Assembly (NCBI GenBank): GCA_029207755.1
Contig: JARCOQ010000001.1
Location: forward strand, 94,592,640 to 94,656,639
DNA from: Chamaea fasciata
Lineage: Eukaryota > Chordata > Aves > Passeriformes > Sylviidae
Direction: 5' to 3'
Length of the DNA stretch: 64,000 bases
Shown here: piece after piece, positions 34,101 to 46,850 of the stretch
How positions within the stretch are numbered: the stretch's first letter is position 1
Layout: every line of letters begins with the position of its first letter
Notes under the pieces: generated by a model
What the model was told of the DNA's origin: nothing
The model's database searches: none
What the model saw: only the letters and a program-made list of their open reading frames with translations
Made by a program: the position numbers and the translations under genes

Positions 34101-37100
34101 CAAATTATCCTCTGCTACCCAACTCAGCAGATACCACAAAAAGGAATTTACTGGGTCTTTGAGTTCCTGATGAGATTTTGGTGTTCCAGATGGACTAAAA
34201 TTATTCTGAAGCCATAGCTCTGTACATCCTCAAACATTTATTCAGAGCATGTAAGTTCAATGGAAATCTGGTAATTCATTACAAGCTATGGAAGCTCCCT
34301 TTCATTTGAACATGTTCCACAGCCATGCATTTCCTCTCCTCATTCCACTCTATGTGTTGCAAGCTTTTTAGTCTTTTCTTGGAAAGCGAAGTCACTTGAA
34401 GGAAGATAAGTGCTCGGCAGTTTTCTCTCAGGCCATGATAGACAGCTGTTTGTGTTCATGTAGCTTGTTTACCCATGACCTGCTATACTTCACATATTCA
34501 GATCTCTGTCTATCATAAAAACAGAAAACTTAGATCTCTGTTGAACTGAAAACTTTTAATTTTTTTTTCTTTTTAACTACCATTTGCTTGGAGAGGAGAA
34601 AACACTAGTGCTGCCGGGAAATCAGAAAGGCATAGGGAAAAAAAACTCACATGTGTAGCTACATGTGCCAGATGCAGTCCACAAGTAGCTCCATTATTCT
34701 TAGTTGTCCTCTCAGTAACCTCTATCTCTTGTGTATAGAAGCACCTGCTTCCCTGAGAACAGCAGGCAATTTAGCCTCCAGGGGGCTTATAAGAACCTCC
34801 TCAACCTTTAAGTGGGACTTACAGTCCCAAAAGCCATTTTCATCTGGAGCACAGTTCCCCTTAAAATAAGGTGATAAGTTTAATGCAATGGTGTATTTTA
34901 CAGAAGAAAAGGAAAAACTACCTTTTTCCCTACATTTGAGGTTTTCCAACTGACCACAGGAGCAAATGCAGGGAATAGACCTCAAAGAAATTATGGAGTG
35001 CTACCAAACTATTTCAGTGAAGTGTTTTCCAGATGTGCTGAGTAAGACTTCCATTGCCATGAACTGATTACTCAGAGTTCAGCAGATCGTAAAGGTTCAG
35101 ATACTACAAACAGAAAAGTTTAGGGCAGTTTGGACAGTGATGTACAAGGAAAGTGAGCAGGTCCCGTATTTGCAAATCACATTCTGCTTTTACTCTATCC
35201 AGCAACATTATCAGGATTTAGAAGTGGTGAGTCACCTGAAAAATGCTTGGTCTGTGCTTAATTTCACACATGTGAACTCCAGAGAGGCCCGGAGCACCCA
35301 GCCTAGCAGTGTGGGTCTCTCTGATGTGGCGTAGCTCCCCGAAACAGCAGCCAGCTAAAAGGAATTAAGCAGCACCACGTGCCTGTCTGGGCTGCAGTGT
35401 CTGAAAATGAGGTGTGCAGAAAAGGACTCGTGCAGAAACCCATGTGCAGAAAGAAATGGTTTTACTAATGTCACTAGGTATGCGTGATTGATACATCACT
35501 GTGGACAAATACAGCTGGACCATCCATTTACAGTTGCAGACTATCTTCTCCCAAACCACCCTCCAAACTTCTTGGCCTTTCTTTTACACTGTTATTTATT
35601 CCTTTTGTTACCAGGGTTCTTTTACCTTCCCTGAGCCTGCTTGGAGCCAGTTGTTATGACCATGATGACTGCTGGAAGGGACCAGCACAGCTTTCTTGAC
35701 ACCTCTTTACTGATGCCTGTTTTAGTCCCTCCCAGCTGGCAGGCTTGGCTACATGCATCGCTGAAGTGTGGAACCACCAAATACTTTCCACACTGGTTTA
35801 CTGGCAGCAGAATAGATGTCACTCAGGTGTTTCAGCCACTTTAACATTGGAAATCCTGTATTCTGCCACGGTAGTCTGTCACTATCTGAAACAACTGGAT
35901 GTCACTTGTACTTTGATTGTTCTTCAAATCACTTGAGGTCTCCCAACCAAAGAATTATTATTTAACTGAAGTAGATTTTAAAAAGGCAGGGACAGAAAGT
36001 CTGAAGTCAAGTAATGTTACTTCAAGTCCATCACAGTTTAGACTTTATAGCTTCCTGGTAGTACAGAAAGTACTATTTAGTCCAGTAGGGTTACTCAGTT
36101 TTTATCTCTCTGGGTTTGTTTTCAGAAAGAGCGGAGCAAAAGCCCTGATCACAGGATCAGGGCAGCAATCTGTCGTTCATTACACTCAAGGTCAACATCT
36201 GAGCTGGATATCTAGCATCATCAGCTACAAGAATACTTCTCTAAACCAAGATGATGCTGCTACTTCAGTAGGGAGAGAATGTGTTGTGCCGCTTCCAGCC
36301 ATCCTACAGAAGCCTTTCATCCTACCAGTGCCAAGACACTATCTCAGCTCCATAACACTAGCAAAGATTTGGAAACAGAGGTTTACCCCAATGCTCAAGC
36401 ACATTATTTCATTGAGGTCACACCTTTAGAACCTCCAAACCTGTTGTGTCTCCCGAAGAGAAAATCTTATCTTTCTAAGATAAATGTCTTTGATTTTTCA
36501 GTCTGCTATCCTTACCTGAGAGCAACTGCTCTCCCTTACCTACCCTTGAGGGAAGAAAACTGGAGTTGGGCCTCAGGGCTTAGTATGCCGCTTGTGAAAA
36601 TCTACCAAAAAACTTAGTGCCTCTTATAATGTTTCTCCAGCTGTTAGCCCTCATGCTCACACTTGACTAGTCCTGCACAGAGGAACCTCCTACTTCCCCG
36701 ATTTTCTTCCTTCCTGGGTCCAGCCAGAAGATATTTATTAGGAGATTTTTATTAGGAGTCTCTTGTTTCACATCTGTATGAAGACAGAGACAGTTAATCT
36801 CACAGGAGGGAAGGATTTACAGTTCCCATCTTTAGGACAAGAATAGAACTAAATAAGGAATAGGTCCAAACTGAAGTAGGATTGCTCAGTAAAAGGGTTT
36901 CTTTTCCATTGTCAGTCAAGTGCAGACTAAGAAAAAAACCTGGTCATGTGTGTGCTCACAAATCAACATGGAGCTGCCTCAGTCAGCTACAATTACCCCT
37001 ATCACCACAGCATGAGATGTCTCACCTTGGTTTGTTCCTTGTCTCTTATGACATTGTAGAATTTTCAGAAATACAGTAGCTTCTAGTTCATGCTACCTCT

Positions 37101-40084
37101 CCTGCAACCCAAGTCAAAATATGAAACAAATCTTAGACACTTCATGGAAATTTTTAGCTTATAATTTGTTCTGAGTTGCACTTTACACTTCACTGGCTAC
37201 TTCAATCTCATTTCTAGCAGACCATGGCTCTCAGGTGGTGGTGAAACATCTTGGATAAAGCACCACAACAGTTGTATTCTCATCTATTTTAACTGTTTGT
37301 TTGTCCGCTTCTTTTCATGGCTGCTGCTTTCCAAAATGAATATTCTTCTAAAATGGTGGGGAGAAATGACACTCTGGGTAACCACTGAGGACAAGAAGCT
37401 TCTTATTTGGACAGACCCCCCATTAAGTGGAATTTTATTCAATCATGAAATATAGTCTCAGATGTGCAAAGAAATGCAAATACCAGTATGATTCTGCAAT
37501 TAGGGCAAACTCACATTGACCTGAGATGAATTTTTACCTTCAGAGAAGCTGTAGGGCTTTAGTCTGTCTGCAAAACACATATGGCAGCCCTTTCTTCTTC
37601 CCATTTAATCAAAACTAACACAGTGGTCTGAATTCCTTTTATCTGCCTTCACTTGAATTCAGAATTTTATACATTTTTCAGCAGAAATGCTTTAGACTAC
37701 CCTACAAAGACCTCTAATATTTTACTGTTCCTATAAAAATTTCTATCTCAGAGATGTTTTGGTTTTTAGAACTATGATCAGATAAAACAGCATTGTTCAG
37801 AAACTGTTGCTAAATAAAAAAGAATGGGTGGTGCCCTGTTTGGCATCTATGCAGCAAGTGATGTGTGATTTATTATTAGCGAGCCAAGTATAAAAGAAGA
37901 TTATCATACGAAGGAGTCCCAGGCTATGGGCTCTGTCATGCATTTTATTTGCTGCTGCTTCCACATTCTGGAAGGATGTGCAATCCAAGTCCTGGAGGAA
38001 TTTTGCTTGAGCTATGATGAAGTGACCAAAGTGCCCCAGGAATGTGGAACGGAGAATTTCTTCCTGCCACAGCCCTGCTCAGGCTGTTTTTCTCTCAGAA
38101 ATGGGTAACCAGCCCTTCATGTTGTGCAAGTGCATGCAAGAAGAAGCACAGAAGTGGTGTTTATATGGTAGCTTACTTCCATCTGTGCACCATACAGTAG
38201 AACTCAGTCCCTCCCCACATTAGCTAAAGTGGGCTTATTAAAATTCCTGTTAACAGTTCTGGTAAACTTCCTACTGATTTTAATGGGATGTAGATCAAGC
38301 ACAGGAACCACCAGGATCTGGAACTAGCAGAAATGCTGGGAATTTTTTGTTTGAGTTTGTGTGCATGCATGTAAACATGAGCTAGGAGAGGGCTGCTAGC
38401 GGCTCAGGATCAACACAGGCTTTACCTATGGATGAAGTGGTGTCCTGTGGTGATGAGTGTTATTGAAAACTGTAAGACAGGCAGAATGAAAGAAAACACA
38501 AATGTAGAAAAACAAAGTCTTGGTCTGTGCAATTTCTGAATACGTGTTAAGAACAAACACAGAGCGCTGGAGACCAGAGCTGACCCAAAGCCGAGGAGGA
38601 AAACACAGAGGCATGGATAAGTGCCATAAATCACTCTGACAGGCCTATCATTAGATCTGAGGGAGAGACCACCTAGAAGGCCAGAGAAAGGGACTTACCA
38701 CGGCTGTCTTCTGCTGGAAAGCATTGCTGCTGGAGATATTTTCCTTGCTGTAGAACTGAAGTTTTTGTGAACAGTTCATAACAGTACTTTTTTCCAGTTA
38801 GTATAAAGCAGGAATTGTTTCCCATGTGATAGTAGAACTATTTAACTTTGTTGACTGGCCTGTCATAACCCAAGAGCAAAGAGTTATGAGATCATTTCAT
38901 TATCACTTCAGTATTTAACTATCCTGATGAGCTACTAAAAAATTATTTATTGGTTTTCTCACGGCTTAAAAATATAGTTCATATTTTCCTTTCAAGGAGT
39001 GGTTACAACCTCCAGAACAGATAAAGAGTTTTCCCTGATGGGGATAAAACCACTTTGTTGTATCATGTATCTCAACAGCATTTAAACAGGGCATTTTGTC
39101 AGAGACAGTGAAAGACAGAGATTCCACCTTTTGCCCCAGTGGCAAAAAGTGTATCTGACAAAGATGTAATTCTCTTTTACTGTCTGTGTTTCTAAAAGAC
39201 ATCTATTGTGACCTCAGTTTGTTTATTTACTTTTTCATTGAGAGAAGGAAGCATTTATTCAAAAGTTCACTTGGGAAAATTGAAACTATCGTAACTTATT
39301 TACAGATGGTCTCTTGACAACTGGCCAGGCTTAAATTTCATTATTCATCCTAATATGCCATAAATGACACACTAGAGTGTGCAAGGAGACTATCAAATAT
39401 GGGCTACTCTTGATCTTTCTTCTTGAGGTGGTTGATAAACCTGGTGTTGGTTTCTCATGATTCTTGAAGGTGAACTATGCTCACTTATAAGCATCTTGCC
39501 TCTTTCAAAAGAAGAAAAAATGCAGACAAGAAGTGTCAAAATGAATATTAATCTGATGTTTGAAAAGTTTAATCAGATTCCTTGTGCATGGGCCATTCCT
39601 GATGCCTCCAGTAAAGTGCTCCAGGCTGGGCTCTATGTGGATAAGCTGAGTGACACTCAACTCGGGTGCACAGCAAATGATGAGGCAGAGCTGAATATTT
39701 CCAACTTCCTCATGTGCACATTACCCAGCAACTGCTTGTCCTGGAGTCTTGTACTAATTATGACCTGAAAGGAAGGGTAAGGGGGTGTGTGCTGGCTTTC
39801 TGAAGCATCAGACAATCAGTTCCTTGAACAGTTTTTCACTACACTAAATTCCCCATCTCCAGACTCAAAAAGGAAGTGCGCGTGACACGCATCCAGTTTT
39901 ATCTAGCCATACTAAGTATAATGAGATCTTAAGGACAGTATTCTATAGAATAGAGATAGTAATTGCATGTTCCTTTCACTGCAAGTGTTGAGGGCTCCCC
40001 TCCATACCAAACATAAGCTTCCCAGCCAGTGCTGAGCCTTGTGCTGCTGCAGTGCATGTGCTAATGCTGTCACACTCAGCTAAT
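31153..40084. other. No gene recognised; long unique stretch
   Basis: Nearly 9 kb without a repeat I can name with confidence. Noted within it are a very A+T-rich run (31430-31475), a weak tRNA-like patch at 32293-32350, an 11-bp duplicate pair (36734-36744 and 36748-36758) and a 'gattttaatgggat' motif near 38276 that may be a relic of an old palindromic repeat. The longest frame (35917-36429, 170 codons on +) has no domain, no signal peptide and no splice context. A GTAAGT donor-like site on the minus strand near 38693 lacks a good acceptor. Confidence 0.5.
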
Positions 40085-40205
40085 TTAAAGATAGCTCAGG
40101 TGTTGCTGTGCTACACCAGACACCCACAGAGAGACTAAGTGACTGGCAGTTTTTCATGCAGGAATAGACCTGCACCCTCTAGTCGTTAACACTCCATGTA
40201 ACATC
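40085..40205 (-). repeat. Possible ancient L3/MIR-like remnant
   Basis: CACAGAGAGACTAAGTGACT followed by GGAATAGACCTGCACCCTC has the order seen in the reversed middle of MIR/L3-type repeats ('agagaggttaagtgacttgcc ... gaatagaacc'). It is short and diverged, and chance similarity cannot be excluded. Confidence 0.35.
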
Positions 40206-43200
40206 GGTATTGCTTTTGCCACTGGTTTAAGCTAAAACTGGGACACTGGACTAGTTGAAAAACCTTGTCAATAGGCAGAAAAAGATCCAAACAATAGACC
40301 TTCTGAAGAGTTGACTGAAACAACTTCCAGCTAAAGAGACAAATCAGTATGTAAAGTAACTTCTGGTTTTGTCCCTCAATGCTAGGTGTAATGATGGAGA
40401 AAAACAGGCAGAAGGCACTAGTTAAGGGGCTTTAAGATCACAAAAAAATTTAACAGGAAAGGTGGTTTAGGCCGCCTAAGTGAACTGTGATGCTGCTTTT
40501 ACTGTCTATCTTTGCCACTGATCTGTTTTGTGACCCTAAAAGAGTGACATCTCTGAGCTACCAGTTTGAAAAAAAAAAGATAAAATCTCATTTCAGAGAT
40601 ATAGAAACATATTTAAAGGACCTCTATAGCCAACAATGATAATAACATGTTTGAAGTATTTTAAAACTGCCAGCCAGTTTTCAGCTGTGCAAACTTAGTT
40701 GTGTCTGTCTCAAGCACTAAAAAGCACCATTTTTCTTTGATCAAAGGTGAAAATATTTCCTCATTCTGACAGCCTTTGAATTTCACCAGGAGTTACTTTT
40801 TCCATTTCACATTAGCATTCCTTTAAAGTAGATGGCAGGGTTTCTTCCATGTTTTTTATCCATGCCTTTTTATCAATGCAACAATTCGAGATGAAGATGG
40901 ACTACTCGGTCTTGGACCAGCTATAATGCTTTTCCATAGTATGTGATGCCATGAATCAGATTAAATCCTCCTGTTGTTCCATGAAAGTTGTACCTTAAGT
41001 CTGTGCATGACAAATCTCCTGTCATGTGGATGATGATTCTGTTTTCCCTCTGAGTTTCCAGATGCTGGGAAAATAGGATTTATCTATTTGGAGTGTTTGA
41101 GGGCAACAGGATCTCCACATCTGCCCTACCATCTGCAATGCTCCTCATAGTTGAGCACACCTGATCTGTTCAGCAGTAGCACCTTTTCACTGACAGGAGG
41201 CCTGTATCTGTCTGGAAAGGAGATCCTTGGACACCAAATCAAATCACTCCTCAGTGTAATAGCTACTTCCCTTAACCCCTTTAATACATCAATAATTCCA
41301 AAATTATCTTTGTCAGTTGCAAAATGGCAGTGTCTGGGCTGTAACACTGGAGCAAAGCAATGGAGAGTGCTATTAAGTGGAGTGCCTATCAGTTTAAACA
41401 GCAGGGAAGCAGTTAAAACACCAAACATATACTTCAGGGGGCAGTTGTTGTAGGGGTTTTGTACCCCAGAGAATATCTGTTGCCAGTCACCACTTATCAC
41501 ATGAAAAATGTTAAGCTGAAACTGTTCACAGTTGTGAAACCGTGTGTTAGTGTCAAAAGGTAAAAAAGATGAAAAGAAAAAAACAAAAAAAAATCGAACA
41601 CCAAAGAAAGAAATGAAGAACAGAGGGCTAGCCCAGAAATTCTGGTTCTGGCTGCAGGGGCCATCTGAGCTCCCAGCCATGGAGCAGCTTGGGCACAGTG
41701 AATTCAGCATGTGCTCCTCACCACATCACCTGCATTCAGCCCATCACATTCCTCCTCTGCTGGACCACCCAGACTTCAAAACAGCACCAAATAGCAAGCT
41801 CTTTTTTTCCTCCAATCAATCTGTTGCTAGAAATGTTGTTCTTTTAATCAAATTCAAAATCTTCATTCTCAAAATAATAGCAGCTTGAGATTAGGGCAGG
41901 ACAGTATTAACACTGGAAGAAGAATGACAAAGCTAAGACCTGCCATCTAGAAGTGGATAGTAAACAATGAAAAATATCTCTAGTGAGTACAAAGCAAAGC
42001 TCCTCTTTCCCCATAAACATGAAGCATTTCATTCTATTTGAGACTACAATATCTTAGAGAGGAGAAAAAAAATCTTTTTTCCCTCTTTTGCCCTCAGAGG
42101 GTCAGCTTTATGGCATTTGTGCCATTTTTCCTTCCTGGACATTTGACACACCACATTTAATCCTAAAGCTCAATTTTCAACTCCAAGAAGCCAAAGAGGC
42201 TCACAGTGATGTGGCATTCAGGCACAGACAGCTCTTGTGTGGAGGTTATTTGTGGTTCCAGTATTCTTGAACCACGTGGGCTTTCCAGCTTCTGCCAGGA
42301 GCTTTTGCACCATCCCTTCCTAGATCTGCACACAGCACTTCTGTTCCCTTCCCTCTGTCATTTATATATGTTGTAGGGCTGGCAGCTGCAAGTGTTTATT
42401 GTTGATGTTTATCTCTGTGTACTGATTGTTGCTCTCTCCTCATGTAATTTTATTGTTTTTCTATCCTTAATGCCTGTTATTTGTTGGCAAAGGAGAGCTA
42501 CTGAAAGAGCAACAAAAAATGCTCCAGACCAGAGGAGCACACAGTGAAAAGAGAGATTGGATGGAGCCTCTTGTTTCCACTCCATGGACGATGGCTTGCA
42601 GTCATTTGAAGCGGGGAATTTTTCCCATGGATTCTTTTCAAAAGCACATCTCATAAAAGAGCCAGGTATAGGTGCAGTGGCCACTCCAGGCTGGGGGGCA
42701 AGTGGGGACCCTGGTGGCAGTGACACTTGATAGGAGAGGGTGGCTGGTGGCAGCAACATCCCCCTCAGCACACCTAATGCATGTTATTTTCTTAATGTTT
42801 TAACATGTGGGCTTGGTCTTGGAATGGCCTGGATTCAGAAATCAACTCCCAACAATTTTTTGTGAGGTCCCACCTCCAGAAAGTCTTAAGTGCCAAAATG
42901 GAGAGAAATGGAAGGCAAAGAATAGCGCATCACCCGACAGAATGGGAAAATGTACTGCCACACAGCTGAGACTGGTGTTTCTGATGAGGAGTGGCAGACA
43001 CAACACCTCACTGCATGTATTCTTTTGAATAGCCCTAGGTTGCAGTGTTTGACCTCAAGCCTGGTCATTTTTGACATTTAAAGGCAATGTGCTCAAGACC
43101 ATCTATGACATCTAAAGCCTCGTTAATATTTTCATCAATTATGTGTTCAAAAATTTTGGTTTAATCACACCACTGCTGGTCACCCCAGCCATAACCAGTT

Positions 43201-43866
43201 AATCCTCTCATTGTATGTGTGCTTAAGTACAAACTAATACACTGACCCACATCTTGCAGAAAGAGCATCTGATTGCATTGCAGGTTTGACATGTTGGTAG
43301 ATCACAGAGTTTATTGCAGAAGTGGTGGAAGACAGAAAAAGAAAGTTAGAAAAGGGTGCTGGAAATTAATATGCAGTGACAGACAGTGTTAATCTACTTT
43401 ATTTCCTGTTCATACCATGAGATTTAGCTTGCCTCTAATGGAAACATCTTTAGGTGATGGACACAAAGGAATGGAAATCAGACAGTCTATACCAACGAAG
43501 ATTATACACTTCCAATAAAATTCCCAGTGTTGCTTTCTGTTCAGCCGAAAGCAAATTTCAGAATGAATGGTAACACCACAGCAGAGAGTATTGAACTTTG
43601 AAGTTCTCAATAGCAGTGTAGTTGTCTAGAAAATTCTTGCCCTGGCTCAATCCACAATTTCCTGCTCTGGTTAGGCTTTATGTTTTCTGACATTTTTACT
43701 CATTGACTTTATTCTGAATCCCTGATTCAGCCAGATGCTCTTTCAGAGGATGAACCAAAAGCCCTGAAAAAGTCTATTCCCCTTTAACAATGCATTTAAG
43801 TACAGGGTTGATACTGAGCATATTAGTAATTTCACGGGTAACAGTACATCAACTTAAAAAGTCTTG
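40206..43866. other. No gene recognised
   Basis: The minus-strand frame at 41126-41710 (194 codons) is the longest outside repeats. Its peptide has a phenylalanine-rich patch caused by an A-run and no domain I recognise. Positions 41540-41600 are A-rich. No named repeat was seen. Confidence 0.5.
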
Positions 43867-43957
43867 GCCATGATTCAGCAACATATCCCTATTCAGCAAA
43901 ACACTTAAGCACTTTAAATTCTATGGACTTCAATAAGATTTAAGCCTGTACTTAAGA
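43867..43957. repeat. Second old palindromic element (archosaur/turtle type)
   Basis: ATTCAGCAAAACACTTAAGC, ATGGACTTCAATAAGATTTA and AGCCTGTACTTAAG follow the layout of a palindromic repeat I know from turtles, crocodilians and birds ('gattcagcaaagcacttaagca ... ttgacttcaatggg ... gcttaagtgc'). The arms are diverged but still partly complementary (CACTTAAG against the CTTAAG of the right arm). It is probably a non-autonomous element older than birds. Confidence 0.5.
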
Positions 43958-46600
43958 ACATAAACATTTACATAGGGTTTTTTTCCTTCTTTTTACATCA
44001 GGAATGACTTACCTAGCCTTTTAGTAATTTAAGATGGAAAAGACTGTATAGCTCATCATAGTCCATCCCAATGCAGGCATGAGAGATTAAACAGTTAGGC
44101 GAGACAGAGCTGGGATCTAAGTGCGCTCACCTTTATTTCACTGTCCTCCAGGGGCAGGAGTCTGAAGTGTCTCTTCCTGATTCTTCAAGTCATCTCTTCA
44201 TCATCCAAACACCCCATTTGTCACAAAGGTTCATGTGTCTCCCAAGACCTTCATATAAGCAGAATTTTATTGTCAAAGCCATTTGAAGTTGAGGAGAAGC
44301 CGTTTCTCACTTTTTTAATAAATAGAGATACTGTTTATATGAATAAAAGTGAAAAGTACTTTCCCTGGATACTTTTGAAGCTTCCAAAAATAGTCCTAAC
44401 TCTAAGCCAAAGTTACTGCAGCTGAGCTTCCCCAGGAGAGCATCAGTGCATGGTACTGCTGTGCGAAATATTCTTGCTGCCAGTTAAATTGGTGAGAAAT
44501 CACGTTTTGGTGGTTTTGTAATAAAACAGAATATTTTGTGGCCTGGCCCCTAATTCTTGGCTTATTTCTAAAGAAACAAAAGCCTGTTTCCATAGCTACA
44601 AAAATAGGGAAACATCTCTGTAAAAAATTAGGCTACAGTCTAGAACTGAGAAATTTCACAATTTTGTCTACAGCTGAGTAGTGATTCCATCTGCAAATAG
44701 AGAACCTTGTTCTGTTTGCAGTAAAACACTGCACTCTTTGACAGATGTGTTTCCTCTTGATCAAGTTTGAGGTGTGTAGGTGGGGGGTTCTCACACAAGT
44801 TCTTCTTACTGCAGAAGCACTCTCACAGGACCTAATCCTGCAAGGTGCAGAGTGCTCTCAGTTCCCAACAGTCACACAGAACATTTTCTTTTTTACCATT
44901 TTTTGTTCTTTTGTATTAGAAGGAGCTAGGTTTTGGACTTGCTGCTGCATTCCTTACCTACTTGAATAATCCCATTAGACAACCAGATAAGGCAGTAAAA
45001 TCTGTGGTAATGTTTCTTTTACTTTTGACATAGTGATAACTGTGAATAGGAAAGCCATTCGGATAAGCACTAAGGACCAGGAGATCCAGTCATTGATTCC
45101 TGGTTATTATTTTCTGCAATGGAGAGGCTATTTACGCACAGTCTTTAAGACTGGGTATGTATAATGTGGAAAAATATTAAGTAGATCAATAGGGCAAAGT
45201 AGAAGGACATCTGCCAGGCACCAGTGTCACCGCCACGTATTTGTTTAGAGTGACAGAACTTCTAATAGTAGATAGTCTTTGAAAAAATGACCTCTGTGTG
45301 GCTTTATTTTCAAATATCATACTTATCCACTCTTTCTAAAAAATACGGCTTAATGAATGCACAATCATGTGAGAATACGTAACTACTAATAGAGCAAAAA
45401 TCTAAAAATTATTACTACATTCCAGTGTTTTAAATTTTGTCCTAAACATAGCAATGTGGGCTTCTATGAAAGGGTAAGAGACACAAAAGCTATCAAATAA
45501 TAGCACTTTCATGAAGCCCCAGAGCACTGCAAAGAACAGCGGTGATTCCCCTGTAGAAAGAATCTATGATTACTTTTTCACAGCCATGATGGTCGCTTAG
45601 GGCAGAACAGGAGCTGCATACTTCTTGAGCCTTCAAAAAAGACAGCCTGAGATGATGGGAACCATCTCCTTCAAACCATCCAAAGAGCTTATGAAATAAT
45701 TTCACACTTCAATTCTGCTTCATTACAAATGGGATTTTGTTACAGCTGCATCACTGTAAGTGAGTCCCTGTGCGTGCTTTGGCACGCGACTACCACTGCA
45801 CTTCACTTGTCACTTAAGAGAAGCCCCTTTCAGGGAGCAGAAGCCTCCATTATTGCTATCAGTTCCTGCCTTGTACAATGGCCTGAGGATTGGTTCTAAC
45901 TCTATTGCTATTTCATATGCAGGACTCTCCTTCAGTAATATGCATCAGTGCATTTTCTATTAGCACTGTGGATGGTAAAATCCAGTGTTGTAGCCAGGGT
46001 CACCTACACAATTCATTTACTGCCAACATACAGATGCTTGAATGTTCAGCTGTTTCTAGCACCCAAGAGAAAACACTGAGATATAACTGGACTTTACATT
46101 AACTAGCTTAGGTCCTGTTTTTCCACAGGCCAGGTTTGAAACCAGCATTCAACACCTGTCTCTTGTGTCCCATTGACATGATACAGACATTTCTCATTGA
46201 AGCACAGTAATTAGATTTGCTCTTTAGTTCTTTGTAAGGTAGAACAGAGGTTCTGTTTAGATGGGTATGTCAAGCCTGCAGTAGGCCTGAATCTCAGGTG
46301 CTAACTGCAAGTGCATTTTAATCTGTTTCAGGGTTAATGATAAGGTACACCCAATACTACCCTTTCGAATCAGCTCATAAAAGAGAAAAGGACAGTCCAT
46401 CCCTTCCATGATCCTTTTCTAAATTCTTAAAATTAAAAAATAAAAAGAGCTCAAGCAGCGTGTCTGGCAGTTTAATGCAGCTGAAGACCCAAGGTGGCTT
46501 TGGCAAATGTTGCCCTGCTGGTAATCCCTGCTGTCAAGCAGAGCTGCTTCCCAAATGCCTCCACTGGTGGCTGTCTAGTAGTGTGCTTTGAGGAGAGAAC
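43958..46600. other. No gene recognised; possible MIR/L3-like scrap
   Basis: At 44086-44160, AGATTAAACAGTTAGGCGAG then ACAGAGCTGGGATCTAAGTG resembles a reversed MIR/L3 middle section, but weakly. The remaining DNA is unique-looking. Frames of 60-74 codons (44745-44969, 45493-45705) carry no family signature. Confidence 0.4.
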
Positions 46601-46850
46601 CTGAATCCAGAGTTTTAAAGGTCAGCACCAATACCTTGAATCCTGATGGCAGCTAAGGCAGCTCAAACAGCACTGGTGTGACATGCTGTGAATTTAAGAT
46701 CTGATTTATATGTGACTGCTGCATTCCTGACTTCCTTCAGGCTCTGAATGATCACAAGCAATAGCCAAAAGGAAAGTATATTAGAAGAGGCTAATCTTGA
46801 GGTGACAAGACTGTGAACAATCATAGCAAGCTCCATTTAGAGGATTTTTT
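46601..46850 (-). mobile_element. Ancient LINE (L2/L3/CR1-clade) reverse-transcriptase remnant
   Basis: On + the DNA reads TTTTAAAGGTCAGCACCAAT, ACCTTGAATCC, CACTGGTGTGACATGCTG, CTGCATTCCTGAC and TTGAGGTGACAAGACTGTGA, in that order. I recognise the series as the reverse complement of the C-terminal reverse-transcriptase region of an old LINE. In such elements this part encodes a conserved 'LDYCNALY ... LQ.VQNAAARL' segment. Here it is broken by substitutions and indels and has no open frame. Pre-avian age is inferred from the divergence. Confidence 0.6.

Noticed and set aside
35917..36429. 170-codon plus-strand frame
   Set aside because: No recognisable family, signal peptide or promoter; composition resembles the flanking non-coding DNA.
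38694..38760. Minus-strand candidate exon with a GTAAGT donor
   Set aside because: The upstream acceptor lacks a pyrimidine tract and two frames are equally open; too short to support.
41126..41710. 194-codon minus-strand frame
   Set aside because: No domain, no splice context, and a phenylalanine-rich patch that comes from an A-run. A frame of this length is within chance expectation for the window.
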